Source: Chlorobaculum tepidum TLS (GTDB lineage Bacteria > Bacteroidota > Chlorobiia > Chlorobiales > Chlorobiaceae). Taken from it: a DNA stretch of 64,000 bases. Positions 35,169 to 44,153 of the stretch are shown here, piece after piece. Location of the stretch: positions 333,501-397,500 of the forward strand of contig NC_002932.3 in NCBI RefSeq assembly GCF_000006985.1, written 5' to 3'. Below the pieces are notes generated by a model. The model made no database searches and was not told the origin of the DNA. It saw nothing but the letters and a program-made list of their open reading frames with translations. The position numbers and the translations under genes were made by a program. How positions within the stretch are numbered: position 1 is the first letter of the stretch; each line of letters begins with the position of its first letter.

Positions 35169-35811
35169 ATTTCCGGGAGTTATCGTCTGGTGTTGCCCAC
35201 GCATAGATGAACCCTCCGCCGGCCAGCTTTTGCACCACCTCGTCGATGTCGTTTTCCGAGACGACAAAGCAGCCGTTGCTTCTGCCGATCATCGGGCCAT
35301 AGCCGGTCACGACGTTCAGCAGAATGAACGGAATCGAGACGTATCCGGCTTTGTGCAGCACGATGTCGCGCTTGGCGGCGTTGCCGTTGCGGAGCGAATC
35401 GAGGCCGTCGAGCCGGAGCGCGAGGCCGTGGTCGCCGAGGTATCGCTCGCCGACGCGGAACAGGCCGAGGCTGCTCATGTTCGACTCCGGCACGTCGGAG
35501 AAGCGCCGGGCGTACAGCTCGCCGGAATTCTTGCCGTGAGCGACCCGATAGAACGACTGCCGACCGGTTTTCAGGTCGATGATCGCCATGCGCTTTACGT
35601 ACGAAGGTTGGCTGTAGTCGATGACGGCAAGCGCTCGGGGTGGCGCTTCGGGATGCGCAGCGAGATAGTCCGCCAGTGCGATCTTCGCGCCGTTGACCGC
35701 TTCTTCGCTGACTTTGCCGGAGTCGAAGCGCAAGCCCGCAGCGGCGACTGTCAGCAGCATGATACTGCCGAGGAGGAGGGTGAGGGCGACTTTGAGCGCG
35801 GTGCTGTGCAT
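35167..35811 (-). CDS. Murein L,D-transpeptidase catalytic domain family protein (YkuD_2)
   Basis: 214 residues with an N-terminal hydrophobic signal or anchor (ALKVALTLLLGSIMLLTVAA). The domain shows AVIDYSQPSYVKRMAIIDL, VAHGKNSGELYA and the active-site block GPMIGRSNGCFVVSENDI, containing the S-x-G-C catalytic Cys; the paired His is in DIVLHKAGY. Family members are periplasmic and thought to act on peptidoglycan; enzymatic activity of this subfamily is little tested. Convergent with icd and four bases downstream of the pseudogene at 35816-36548. Confidence 0.85.
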   Translation of the reverse strand: MHSTALKVALTLLLGSIMLLTVAAAGLRFDSGKVSEEAVNGAKIALADYLAAHPEAPPRALAVIDYSQPSYVKRMAIIDLKTGRQSFYRVAHGKNSGELYARRFSDVPESNMSSLGLFRVGERYLGDHGLALRLDGLDSLRNGNAAKRDIVLHKAGYVSIPFILLNVVTGYGPMIGRSNGCFVVSENDIDEVVQKLAGGGFIYAWATPDDNSRK

Positions 35812-35815
35812 TGGC

Positions 35816-36548
35816 TCAGGGCAAAAGCATGGTTATTGCCTCAAGAGCACCACCAACAGTATCGTCGAGTGGGTATTGTTTCGATGGCCTCAACAGGTTC
35901 AGGTAGGCGATTAGATTCAACTTGTTGTTTTGATCGAACTCAAAAACTTTGTAGCAGAACCCGTTTGTGGATACAATTTTTTTACAATTCTTGCAGCACT
36001 CGGCGTATCCTTCAACTTGCTTATCGGCGAAATCAAGTCCAGACGAAAATGTTTTCGTTTCAATGATCATGATGCAATCGTCATCAGTAGTATTCTTATC
36101 GTGATTTTTGGAAAAACAGGCGATATCGATTGTTCCTCGTTTGCATCCATACTCTATTTTTAACTGCTGTTCACGCCAGCCAAGTGCAAGAAGTAGCGGA
36201 ATTACAAGGAATGTTCTCGTTTCGTGTTCAAGAATTTTTTTACCCCATGATCCCGGTAATATTCTGCCATCAGTCTGATGCGAACAAGCGTGTTTGCCAG
36301 GTTTACAGCGTTGAAAGGGCTTAGCGAAGTTTTGATGAGATGCTTGAGGATTTCGAATCATCGATTTTGCTCAGTCGGGGTGCATTGGCGACAGGCACTG
36401 TGCTGGGCGTGTTTTTGATCAGATTGTCGGCCAGCATGATTACAGTTGAACTGGTCACTTGACTTACGGTACGACGATCGAGTTTTATAAGTATATCAGA
36501 ATAATCCCTGCCATCTGCTCCAGATGCTATTTGCCGGTAGTTTGCCAT
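35816..36548 (-). pseudogene. Frameshifted PD-(D/E)XK nuclease-like gene (HsdR_N-like)
   Basis: Three minus-strand frames join into one coherent protein of about 245 residues. Segment 1 (from ATG 36548) MANYRQIASGADGRDYSDIL ... LSKIDD; segment 2 (from about 36357) FEILKHLIKTSLSPFNAVNL ... MAEYYRDHGVKK; segment 3 (from about 36236) ILEHETRTFLVIPLLLALGW to the end. The breaks are near 36356-36363 and inside an A7 run at 36235-36241. Segment 3 has the nuclease core GTIDIACF ... IMIIETKTF (D ... E-x-K) as in restriction-enzyme HsdR N-terminal domains. Composition is more A+T rich than neighbours. Decay or sequencing error are both possible. Confidence 0.6.
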
Positions 36549-36802
36549 GAGATGATGGTCTTGTTTTAGGTATTACCGACTCTTTTATCGCAGCTGAGCT
36601 TTGGTTTGGCTGATTTGGTGATGCGTATTTTTACTTCATTTCTCAATGTAATGAGGGCGAATTTGTTCTACAAAGCTTGTTTACCGGTGGTCAGCCTGAC
36701 GGTCGTCGATGAATTGTATCTGTGTCTTTCAGAATACGCCTCTGTTTGCGTACCTTTGCAGATTCAACTTTTACCCGCCCGTAACTTTTTTCAGCCTTTA
36801 TC

Positions 36803-37624
36803 ATGTCAGCAAAAACCGCCAATATTCTCTTCATCGGCGACGTCGTCGGCAATCCCGGTCTGCAGATCGTTAGCCGGATGCTCAAAGGATTTATCTCTAA
36901 ATATGGGGTCGATTTTGTTATTTGCAACGGCGAGAACGCTCACAACGGCAAAGGCATGAGCCTCGAAGCGCTGAACCTGATGCTCGAAGCGGGCGTCGAT
37001 GTGGTGACCGGAGGCAATCACACCTGGAACAACTTCAATTTCTTCGAGACGCTCAAAACGCACGAGCGGGTGCTCCGCCCGCAGAACTACCCGAAGGGCA
37101 CCTACGGCAAGGGTTACGGAGTGTACAAACTTCCTCGCGGGCTGGGCAACATCACCGTGCTGAATCTGCAAGGGCGCACCTTCATGTCTCCTATCGACTG
37201 CCCGTTTCGCACGGCGGACTGGGTCATCAAGCAGACCAAAGAGCAGTCATCGCTCCTCGTGGTCGATTTTCACGCAGAGGCGACTGCCGAAAAAATTTCG
37301 CTCGCCTGGTACCTCGATGGCCGGGCATCGGCGGTGATCGGCACCCATACCCACGTGCAGACCGCCGACGAGCGCATTTTCCCCAAAGGCACGGCCTACC
37401 TGACCGACGTCGGCATGACCGGCCCGTACCAGTCGGTGATCGGAATGCAGGTCAAGTCAGCGGTTGACCGGATGCTCTACCAGACTCCCCACAAATACGA
37501 ATGTGCCACCGATGATGTGCATTTTTCCGCCGTGCTACTCACGCTCGATACGGAGACGGGGAAGGCTGTAGGGATCAAAAGGATTTTCTATCCAGAGTTT
37601 GAATCGGTTGCGACGCAGGGTTGA
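36803..37624 (+). CDS. ymdB: YmdB-family metallophosphoesterase (TIGR00282)
   Basis: 273 residues. Metal ligands are visible in ILFIGDVVGNPGLQIV, NGENAHNGKGMS, VVTGGNHTWNN and VVDFHAEATAEK, with AVIGTHTHVQTADERIFPKG and YLTDVGMTGPY further on. Family members are 2',3'-cyclic-nucleotide phosphodiesterases; the Bacillus protein affects biofilm and RNA turnover. TACCTTTG at 36751-36758 is a candidate promoter element. A strong shared terminator follows. Confidence 0.9.
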   Translation: MSAKTANILFIGDVVGNPGLQIVSRMLKGFISKYGVDFVICNGENAHNGKGMSLEALNLMLEAGVDVVTGGNHTWNNFNFFETLKTHERVLRPQNYPKGTYGKGYGVYKLPRGLGNITVLNLQGRTFMSPIDCPFRTADWVIKQTKEQSSLLVVDFHAEATAEKISLAWYLDGRASAVIGTHTHVQTADERIFPKGTAYLTDVGMTGPYQSVIGMQVKSAVDRMLYQTPHKYECATDDVHFSAVLLTLDTETGKAVGIKRIFYPEFESVATQG

Positions 37625-37676
37625 GCGGGAGTAATCAAGTCAGAATGAGGTTGCCCTGATTATCGAGATTGAAAAA

Positions 37677-37708
37677 CAAAAACCCCAGCCATTTAGTTGG
37701 GGTTTTTG
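37677..37708. terminator. Bidirectional terminator between ymdB and fbp
   Basis: An 11-bp perfect stem CAAAAACCCCA (37677-37687) / TGGGGTTTTTG (37698-37708) with a 10-base loop. The stem is A/T at its foot, so each strand presents a T run at the 3' side. It sits between two convergent genes. Confidence 0.85.
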
Positions 37709-37731
37709 TTGTCAGCAAAGTTGAATAAAAA

Positions 37732-38733
37732 TCATCGCTTCCCTTGTTCGAACTCTTCGGCGATGAGGACGTCGTTTTTGCTGCCGATGTAGAGCGGCGT
37801 GCGCTGGTGCAGCTCCTTAGGCTCTATGTCGAGAATCCGGCGGTATCCGTCGGTGGCGCGGCCTCCAGCCTGTTCGCAGATGAAGGCCATCGGGTTGGCT
37901 TCGTACATCAGGCGCAGCTTGCCGTTTTTGTGCTTCTTTGTGGCCGGATAGACGAACACTCCGCCGGTGAGCAGGTTGCGGTGGAAATCGGCGACGAACG
38001 AACCGATGTAGCGGGTGCTGTAGGGGCGTCCGGTTGCTTTGTCTTCTTCCTTGAGGTAGTCGAGAAAGCGCTTCGTGCCGTCGTTGAACTCCTGCCAGGA
38101 GCCCTCGTTGACCGAGTAGTATTTACCGTGTTCGGGAGTGGTGATGTTCTCGTGCGAGAGCAGGAACTCGCCGACGGTCTGGTCGTAGGTGAAACCGTGA
38201 ACGCCGTGGCCCGTGGTATAAACCATCATCACCGACGAGCCGTAGATGACGTATCCGGCGGCAATCTGGTCAGCCCCTTTCTGCAGGCAGTCCTCGAGGC
38301 TGGCCTGCGATGGCTCGCCGCTCTTGAGCCGGTAGATCGAGAAAATGGTGCCGACGCTGACGTTCACGTCGATGTTCGACGAGCCATCGAGCGGGTCGAA
38401 GAGCAGGACGTATTCGCCCGACTCGAACTTGGGCGGCTTGATGATCTCTTCGTTCTCCTCGGAACCCATGATGGCGAAGCGCCCGTGCTGACCGATGGCG
38501 TTGATGAGCCGCTCGTTGGCGAACAGGTCGAGCTTCTTGACCTCTTCGCCCTGCACGTTGGTCGATCCGGCAAGGCCGAGAATGTCGGCCAGACCCGCCC
38601 GCACGACTTCGCGCCGCACCAGCTTGGCCGCGAAGGCGACGTCGTTGAGGAGGTCGGTCACTTCGCTGTTGATTTCGGGATAGCGTTTCTGCAATTGCAG
38701 GAAATGGCTTTCAATGGTGGTGAGCTTGTTCAT
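37732..38733 (-). CDS. fbp: Fructose-1,6-bisphosphatase, class I
   Basis: 333 residues from ATG at 38733 ([20 protein letters not shown]). Motifs are [29 protein letters not shown], the metal-binding [20 protein letters not shown] and [20 protein letters not shown]. It removes the C1 phosphate in gluconeogenesis, needed to make hexoses from reverse-TCA products. A candidate promoter, TTG-N20-TAGATTTC, lies about 110 bases upstream. Confidence 0.97.
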   Translation of the reverse strand: MNKLTTIESHFLQLQKRYPEINSEVTDLLNDVAFAAKLVRREVVRAGLADILGLAGSTNVQGEEVKKLDLFANERLINAIGQHGRFAIMGSEENEEIIKPPKFESGEYVLLFDPLDGSSNIDVNVSVGTIFSIYRLKSGEPSQASLEDCLQKGADQIAAGYVIYGSSVMMVYTTGHGVHGFTYDQTVGEFLLSHENITTPEHGKYYSVNEGSWQEFNDGTKRFLDYLKEEDKATGRPYSTRYIGSFVADFHRNLLTGGVFVYPATKKHKNGKLRLMYEANPMAFICEQAGGRATDGYRRILDIEPKELHQRTPLYIGSKNDVLIAEEFEQGKR

Positions 38734-38842
38734 CACAAAATCGTTCAGAAGGTTATTGGGAGGCCGGTTCAGCCGGGGCTTTCGCGGCACTGAATGCAAG
38801 GGCGGCCTTGTCGCTGTGGCGCCGGGAAGCGGCAATGGCCTT

Positions 38843-38873
38843 GAAATCTATACTATTTTCAAGGGGATTCCAA
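38843..38873 (-). promoter_or_regulatory. Candidate promoter of fbp
   Basis: On the minus strand, TTG (38873-38871), 20-base spacer, TAGATTTC (38850-38843). It would give a leader of about 100 bases before the ATG at 38733. Confidence 0.4.
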
Positions 38874-38904
38874 CGCCGCGTGATTCCGGTTTAAAAACGG
38901 TTTT

Positions 38905-38938
38905 TTTGTAAAGAAACGATGAATTATCCGTACATTCA
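38905..38938 (+). promoter_or_regulatory. Candidate promoter of recJ
   Basis: TTTG at 38905-38908, 22-base spacer, TACATTCA at 38931-38938; the recJ ATG is at 38970. Confidence 0.4.
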
Positions 38939-38969
38939 CCGACCATTTTCCTGATTCAAGGATTTATTC

Positions 38970-40676
38970 ATGAAACGATACCGGTGGACATGCCTTGAAC
39001 CCGAACCCACTTTGGTTCAGGCACTTTCCGAAGCGATCAACGTCAGCTCACCCATTGCCGCTGCGCTCGTCAATCGCGGCATTTCGAGTTTTGAGGAAGC
39101 CCGCCGGTTTTTTCGTCCTTCGCTCGACGAAATACCGTCACCATTCCTTTTCAATGACATGAAGCGTGCCGTCGGCCGCCTGTCGAAGGCGATTTTCGGT
39201 GGTGAGAAGATCATGGTCTATGGTGACTACGATGTCGATGGCACCTCCGGGACTGCCATGCTTTCGCTGTTTCTTCGTGAAATGGGGGCCGAGGTCTGTC
39301 ACTATATCAATGACCGCTTCACGGAAGGTTATGGTCTTTCGGAAGCTGGCATTGCCTGGGCCTTCGAACAGGGGGTGTCGCTCATCGTCACGGTGGATTG
39401 CGGCATCCGCGCCATCGATGAGGTGCAGGCATGCGTTGGCAAAGGGGTCGATGTCATCGTCTGCGATCACCACGAAGCCGGGGAGCTTCCGGCGGCGTGC
39501 GCGATTCTCAATCCGAAAGTGGAGGGCTGCGGTTATCCTTTCCGGGAGCTTTGCGGCTGCGGCGTGGCGTTCAAGCTCATGCAGGCGATGGTTGAAGCGA
39601 GGGGGGAGAGTCAGGATCGCTGGAGAAACTATCTCGATTTCGTGGCCGTCGCGACCGCTGCGGATATGGTGTCGCTGCAAGGGGAGAACCGTGCCTATCT
39701 GCGTGAAGGCCTCGAACTGATGCGGCGATCGCCCAGAGTGAGCTTTCAGGCGATGGCCGCGAACATGAAGCTCAATCTCGCCGAGTTCAGCATGATGAAC
39801 ATCACCTATGGCATCGCTCCCCGAATCAATGCAGCCGGCAGGATGGAGTCTGCTGGTGCGGCGATGCAGTGGCTGCTCTCTTCGGACGAGTCGGAGGCAC
39901 GCCTTCGTGCTGCGGAGCTTGAGGCGCTGAATGTCCGCCGCCGCCAGATCGATGCGGAAATTACGGCTCGCGCTGAAACGATGGTCGCGGGTCATTGCGC
40001 CAGTTTCTGTTCCTCGATCGTGCTCTATGACGAAGCGTGGCACCTCGGTGTGCTCGGCATCGTCGCCTCGAAGCTGCTCGACAAATATCAGTTGCCCACC
40101 GTCGTGATGGGCCGGATGAACGGTCTCATCAAGGGTTCGGTCAGGAGCGTCGATCAGCTCAACATCTATGACGTGCTGCACGAGTGCCGTGACCATCTCG
40201 AGCAGTTCGGTGGTCACCACCAGGCGGCGGGGCTGACGCTCAGGCCGGAACAGCTCGAAGCGTTCCGGCGCCGTTTTGACGAGGTGTGCCGCGAACTGCT
40301 GCCGGTCGAGGCCCGTCAGAAAACGCTCTTGATCGATGCCGATCTTACGCTCGACGAGATCACCCCGAAATTCCTCAACGTGCTCGAACAGTTCGCCCCT
40401 TTCGGTTTTTCCAACCGCGAGCCGCTTTTTACCGCCACCGGCTGCCGCCTGGTAGGCAAGCCGAAGCTCCTGCGGGAGCGGCATGTCAAGTTCACGGTGC
40501 GCGGAGAGCAGAGCTCGTCATTCGAAGTGATTGCTTTCGACCGGCCCGATATTTTCAACGATCTCGAAGCTCACGGTTCCGCTTCAGCCCTGCAGTTGGT
40601 CTGCATTCCCGAAAGAAATCAATGGAACGGCCGCGAATACGTGCAACTCCGGGTGATGGATATGGCGATTGGGTAG
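38970..40676 (+). CDS. recJ: Single-stranded-DNA-specific exonuclease RecJ
   Basis: 568 residues, typical length. DHH-family motifs are MVYGDYDVDGTSGTAML (motif I), VTVDCGIRAIDE, VIVCDHHEAGELPAACAILN (DHH), then GCGVAFKLMQ, PRINAAGRMESAGAAMQWL and the DHHA1 motif FGGHHQAAGLTL. It degrades ssDNA 5'-3' in recombination and mismatch repair. An excellent terminator follows at 40689-40719. Confidence 0.97.
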   Translation: MKRYRWTCLEPEPTLVQALSEAINVSSPIAAALVNRGISSFEEARRFFRPSLDEIPSPFLFNDMKRAVGRLSKAIFGGEKIMVYGDYDVDGTSGTAMLSLFLREMGAEVCHYINDRFTEGYGLSEAGIAWAFEQGVSLIVTVDCGIRAIDEVQACVGKGVDVIVCDHHEAGELPAACAILNPKVEGCGYPFRELCGCGVAFKLMQAMVEARGESQDRWRNYLDFVAVATAADMVSLQGENRAYLREGLELMRRSPRVSFQAMAANMKLNLAEFSMMNITYGIAPRINAAGRMESAGAAMQWLLSSDESEARLRAAELEALNVRRRQIDAEITARAETMVAGHCASFCSSIVLYDEAWHLGVLGIVASKLLDKYQLPTVVMGRMNGLIKGSVRSVDQLNIYDVLHECRDHLEQFGGHHQAAGLTLRPEQLEAFRRRFDEVCRELLPVEARQKTLLIDADLTLDEITPKFLNVLEQFAPFGFSNREPLFTATGCRLVGKPKLLRERHVKFTVRGEQSSSFEVIAFDRPDIFNDLEAHGSASALQLVCIPERNQWNGREYVQLRVMDMAIG

Positions 40677-40688
40677 AATGATGAACTG

Positions 40689-40719
40689 AAAAAGGAGATT
40701 GGTGAAATCTCCTTTTTTT
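40689..40719 (+). terminator. Intrinsic terminator of recJ
   Basis: Stem AAAGGAGATT (40691-40700) / AATCTCCTTT (40706-40715), 5-base loop, A run before and T run after. It can also serve the convergent gene ending at 40770. Confidence 0.88.
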
Positions 40720-40769
40720 CGTTTTACGCTGCTGTTTTTAGTGCCTCTGAAGTCGCTGTCGTCTTTTCT

Positions 40770-41672
40770 TCACTCACTGGCCGCCGGTAACGGTTCGCCG
40801 CTTTTTTCATGCCTGATTCTCGACAGAATTCCCACGAGAGACGAGATCGCCGAGATGGCGAAGAAGATCAGCGACAGGGCAATGCCGGTGTTGACATCGA
40901 GCCCGAGGTGGTTCAGCGCGTAGAAGAAGGTGACCTCTCGTGCTCCCGCTCCGCCAACGGTGAGTGGCAGGATGGTAGCGACGCTCGAAATCAGGAAGAT
41001 GGCGAGGTAGTCGATCTGGTTCGCCGTAGCCGAAAGCGCCATGAGAATGAACCACGCCGAGATGACCTGCGTTGCCTGGATTACCAGCGACTCAAATGCT
41101 GTAATGATGAAGACCGGCATGAACTGTCGGTAAAAGAGCCAGGTTAGCAGCAGTGATAGCGGATAAGTCGCACCGGCGATCACCCATATCCACACCATTT
41201 CACCGGGGTAGAGTGTCGCGAAAGAGCTCGGGATGATCAGCAGCGCTGACAGAAAGATGAGCGCGAAAATACCGCTGACACGGTCCCAGAATACCGCGCC
41301 GAAAATATTTATGGCCGTCAGGCCGTGATTTTTTTTCAGCACGTAGATTTTGTACCCGTCTCCACCGATGCCTCCCGGCAGGAAGAGGTTGTAAAACATG
41401 CCGAGGTAATAGAGTTTCAGGTTGTACCATGCCGAGAGCCGCAGGCCGATTGATGTGAAAAAGCGGTTCAGCCGAATGGCGTTCACGATCTTGGAGATGT
41501 TGAAAAAGAGGATCGCGCCCAAGAGGTACCACGGGTTGGCATGGCTCATGAGCGAAGTCAGTCGGCCAATATCGGTCTTGTTCAGCACGATGGCCAGCGC
41601 CGCCACGGTGAGCAGGAGCTGGATCACTGTTTTGAGCACCTTGCTTCTGATGGAGCTACTTGCTTTTGTCAA
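40770..41672 (-). CDS. Flippase-like / lysylphosphatidylglycerol synthase TM-region family protein
   Basis: 300 residues with about eight membrane helices. Family features are NPWYLLGAILFFNISKIVNA, RLNRFFTSIG, YLGMFYNLFLPGGIGGDGYK and TILPLTVGGAGAREVTFFYA, the UPF0104/YbhN pattern. Such proteins are suspected lipid or glycolipid flippases. Last gene of a four-gene overlapping run (PAP2, ArnT-like, GT2, this); the overlap with the GT2 gene is 17 bases. Confidence 0.82.
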   Translation of the reverse strand: MTKASSSIRSKVLKTVIQLLLTVAALAIVLNKTDIGRLTSLMSHANPWYLLGAILFFNISKIVNAIRLNRFFTSIGLRLSAWYNLKLYYLGMFYNLFLPGGIGGDGYKIYVLKKNHGLTAINIFGAVFWDRVSGIFALIFLSALLIIPSSFATLYPGEMVWIWVIAGATYPLSLLLTWLFYRQFMPVFIITAFESLVIQATQVISAWFILMALSATANQIDYLAIFLISSVATILPLTVGGAGAREVTFFYALNHLGLDVNTGIALSLIFFAISAISSLVGILSRIRHEKSGEPLPAASE

Positions 41673-42591
41673 TGATCTCTCTGATGATGTAGGGTTTCTT
41701 GTTCTGCGACTCGTAGTAGGTGCGCATGATGAATTCGGCGATGAAGCCGGTGGTGATCAGCTGGATGCCGATGAAGGTCATGATGACGCCGAGGCTGAGG
41801 AGCGGGCGACCACCGATGTCGTTGCCGAGGATTTTAAGTACGAGCAGGTAGAGGTTGATGCCGAGGCCGAGGAAGAGCGTGACGAAGCCGAGCGAGCCGA
41901 ACAGGTGCATCGGTCGGTGGGCGTACTTCTGGTAAAAAACCATGAAGAAAAGGTCACTCAGCACCCTCAAAGTTCTGCCGATGCCGTACTTCGACTTGCC
42001 GTATTTCCTCGCGTGGTGGCGCACATCGACCTCTTCCATCCTCGCGCCGTAAAGTTGCACGAGCACCGGAATGAAGCGGTGCAGTTCGCCGTACAGACCG
42101 AGGTTTTTGGCCACGTCGCGCTTGAACACCTTCAGCGTGCAGCCATAATCGCGGATGTGCACGTTGGTCAGGTTCCGGATCATCGCGTTGGCGATCTTGC
42201 TCGGAATCTTGCGCAGCACCATGCCGTCCTTCCGCCCTGCGCGCCGTCCCGCTACCACGTCGAGACCCTTCGATTCGAGGTGGGCGATCATCATTGGAAT
42301 ATCGGCAGGATCGTTCTGCAAATCGCCGTCCATCGTGGCGATCAGCTCGCCCTGGGCCTCGTCGATGCCTGCCGACATGGCTGCCGTCTGGCCGTAGTTC
42401 TTGTTGAGCACCACCAGTCGCGCGTTCGCCGGAGCGAGGCGCTTGATTTCGGCAACTGTCGAGTCGGTCGAGCCGTCATCGACCAGAATGATTTCGTGAT
42501 CGATGCCCTGAAGCGCCGAGGCGAGCGCATCGAAGAGCGGGCCAATGCTTTCGGCCTCGTTCATGAGCGGTATGACGACAGAGAGTTTCAT
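41656..42591 (-). CDS. Glycosyltransferase family 2, polyprenyl-phosphate glycosyltransferase type
   Basis: 311 residues. GT-A domain: MKLSVVIPLMNEAESIGPLF, ILVDDGSTDSTVAEI, ATMDGDLQNDPADIPMMI, GRRAGRKDGMVLR. The C-terminal third has HHARKYGKSKYGIGRTLRVL and two membrane helices (FGSLGFVTLFLGLGINLYLL, IMTFIGIQLITTGFIAEFIM), as in ArnC/DPM1 relatives. It probably makes polyprenyl-phosphate sugar, the donor for the ArnT-like enzyme encoded just upstream (4-base overlap). Paralogous to the gene at 1-692. Confidence 0.88.
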   Translation of the reverse strand: MKLSVVIPLMNEAESIGPLFDALASALQGIDHEIILVDDGSTDSTVAEIKRLAPANARLVVLNKNYGQTAAMSAGIDEAQGELIATMDGDLQNDPADIPMMIAHLESKGLDVVAGRRAGRKDGMVLRKIPSKIANAMIRNLTNVHIRDYGCTLKVFKRDVAKNLGLYGELHRFIPVLVQLYGARMEEVDVRHHARKYGKSKYGIGRTLRVLSDLFFMVFYQKYAHRPMHLFGSLGFVTLFLGLGINLYLLVLKILGNDIGGRPLLSLGVIMTFIGIQLITTGFIAEFIMRTYYESQNKKPYIIREIIDKSK

Positions 42592-44153
42592 CGGGAAGTC
42601 GGTTGAGTCGGCATTCTGACGAGCATGATTCCATTCCTGCCATACAGGCGCTCGACAGGTCCGAGCTTTTCGAGACGGTCGATGGTGGTCAGCACCACGT
42701 CACCCGGTTCAGGGAAGCGCCTTTCGGCAAAAGAGCCTGAATATACAAAAAAAGAGGGGTAATAGACCTTCCACATCACGATTTTGAGCTGCTCCTTCCG
42801 GGCAAGCTGCGCAGCCTCCTTGACCGGTTCCTGCATCACTCTGGCCGCCATCGGCATCGCCACGAAGTTGAACGAGAAGGTCAGGAGCGCTCCGCCGATG
42901 ATGAATCGCATTGACGGCGCGAGCGCCGGCACGAATTGCAGGAGCATGCAGAGCGCTGCCGCGGCGAGCATGAGCAGCGAGAAGTGGTTTGACTCCATCT
43001 CCGTTAGAAACCCCTGAAGCTGAGCCTGGATGAAGAGATTCTCCATCGACGGCATGAGCATCTCCAGCGCGAAAGGCAGGGCAGCGAGGAGCAGCAAGAG
43101 ACCGGTGGGCCAGAGCGCGAGAAGCCACGAACGCTCGATTTTCGACAGTTCCGCGCCGACGAGGATGAAGAGCGGCGTGTAGCCGTAGATCATGTAGTGC
43201 GGTAGCTTGGTGCCCGACAGCGAGAAGAAGACGAAAACGAAAGCGAACCAGATCAGGCAGAACTGCCAGAGCGGGTCGGCGAGGCGCTGCCGGAGCTTCG
43301 TGAAGAGGCCGAAAAAGAGCCCGGTCGAGGGCATGATGCCGATGAGCACCACCGGAATGTAGTAGAAGAGCGAACCCGAGTGACCCTCCATTGAGCCGTT
43401 GAAGCGTCTGACGTTGTGCTTCATGAAAAAGCCGTCGATGAACGCCTGCCCCTGCTCGCGGTATTCGAGCACGTACCAGGGGAGCGCGATCAGGAGAAAC
43501 AGCGCGATAGCCGTCGGATTCAGCATGGCTCGGAACCACGCCGTCAACTCCTTCTGCGCGAGGAAGAAGAGGAATGATACCGCGATCGGAATGAGAATCG
43601 CCACCGGCCCCTTGTCGAGCATCCCGAAGCCCATCGCCGCGAAGGCGATGTAGATCCACGATCGCCGCTTTGTTCGCCAGTGCGTGAAGAGCGCCGTCAG
43701 CGCGATTGCCAGACAGAGATTGAGCACGGCGTCGGCAATGGCCGCCTTGGCGATGATGCTCACCTGCAACGATAGCGCCATCAGCGCTGTAGCCAGAATC
43801 GCCTCGGTTTCGTTGCGCTCGCGCCGCACGAAGAAGAAAATCGCGCCCGCCCAGAGTGCCGCCGCCACAGCCGAGGGGAGCCGGAAGGCGAACTCGCTGA
43901 TGCCGAACGTCTTGATCGAGAGCAGTTGCAGCCAGTAGACGAGGATCGGCTTGTCAAAGCGCAGCGCGCCGTTCAGGTAGGTGGTGAGGTAATTTTTCGA
44001 CACGAGCATCTCCCGCGTCGCCTCGCTGAACGCGCCCTCGTCCACGTCGAAGAGCGGCCCGGAGCCGATTCCGGCAAAGAAGCTCAGGAAAATGATCAGG
44101 AAAAGTCCGGCGAAAAGGATGTTTCTGTCAGGTCTGTATGGTTGCAGTTTCAT
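42588..44153 (-). CDS. ArnT-like glycosyltransferase, family 39
   Basis: 521 residues with roughly twelve membrane helices. The first periplasmic loop holds the GT-C catalytic motif GPLFDVDEGAFSEATREML, followed by YLNGALRFDKPILVYWLQLL, exactly as in ArnT/PMT-type enzymes. It would transfer a sugar from a polyprenyl-phosphate donor to lipid A or another envelope acceptor on the outer face. A PAP2 phosphatase gene overlaps its 5' end by 26 bases and the donor-making GT2 its 3' end by 4. Confidence 0.87.
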   Translation of the reverse strand: MKLQPYRPDRNILFAGLFLIIFLSFFAGIGSGPLFDVDEGAFSEATREMLVSKNYLTTYLNGALRFDKPILVYWLQLLSIKTFGISEFAFRLPSAVAAALWAGAIFFFVRRERNETEAILATALMALSLQVSIIAKAAIADAVLNLCLAIALTALFTHWRTKRRSWIYIAFAAMGFGMLDKGPVAILIPIAVSFLFFLAQKELTAWFRAMLNPTAIALFLLIALPWYVLEYREQGQAFIDGFFMKHNVRRFNGSMEGHSGSLFYYIPVVLIGIMPSTGLFFGLFTKLRQRLADPLWQFCLIWFAFVFVFFSLSGTKLPHYMIYGYTPLFILVGAELSKIERSWLLALWPTGLLLLLAALPFALEMLMPSMENLFIQAQLQGFLTEMESNHFSLLMLAAAALCMLLQFVPALAPSMRFIIGGALLTFSFNFVAMPMAARVMQEPVKEAAQLARKEQLKIVMWKVYYPSFFVYSGSFAERRFPEPGDVVLTTIDRLEKLGPVERLYGRNGIMLVRMPTQPTSR

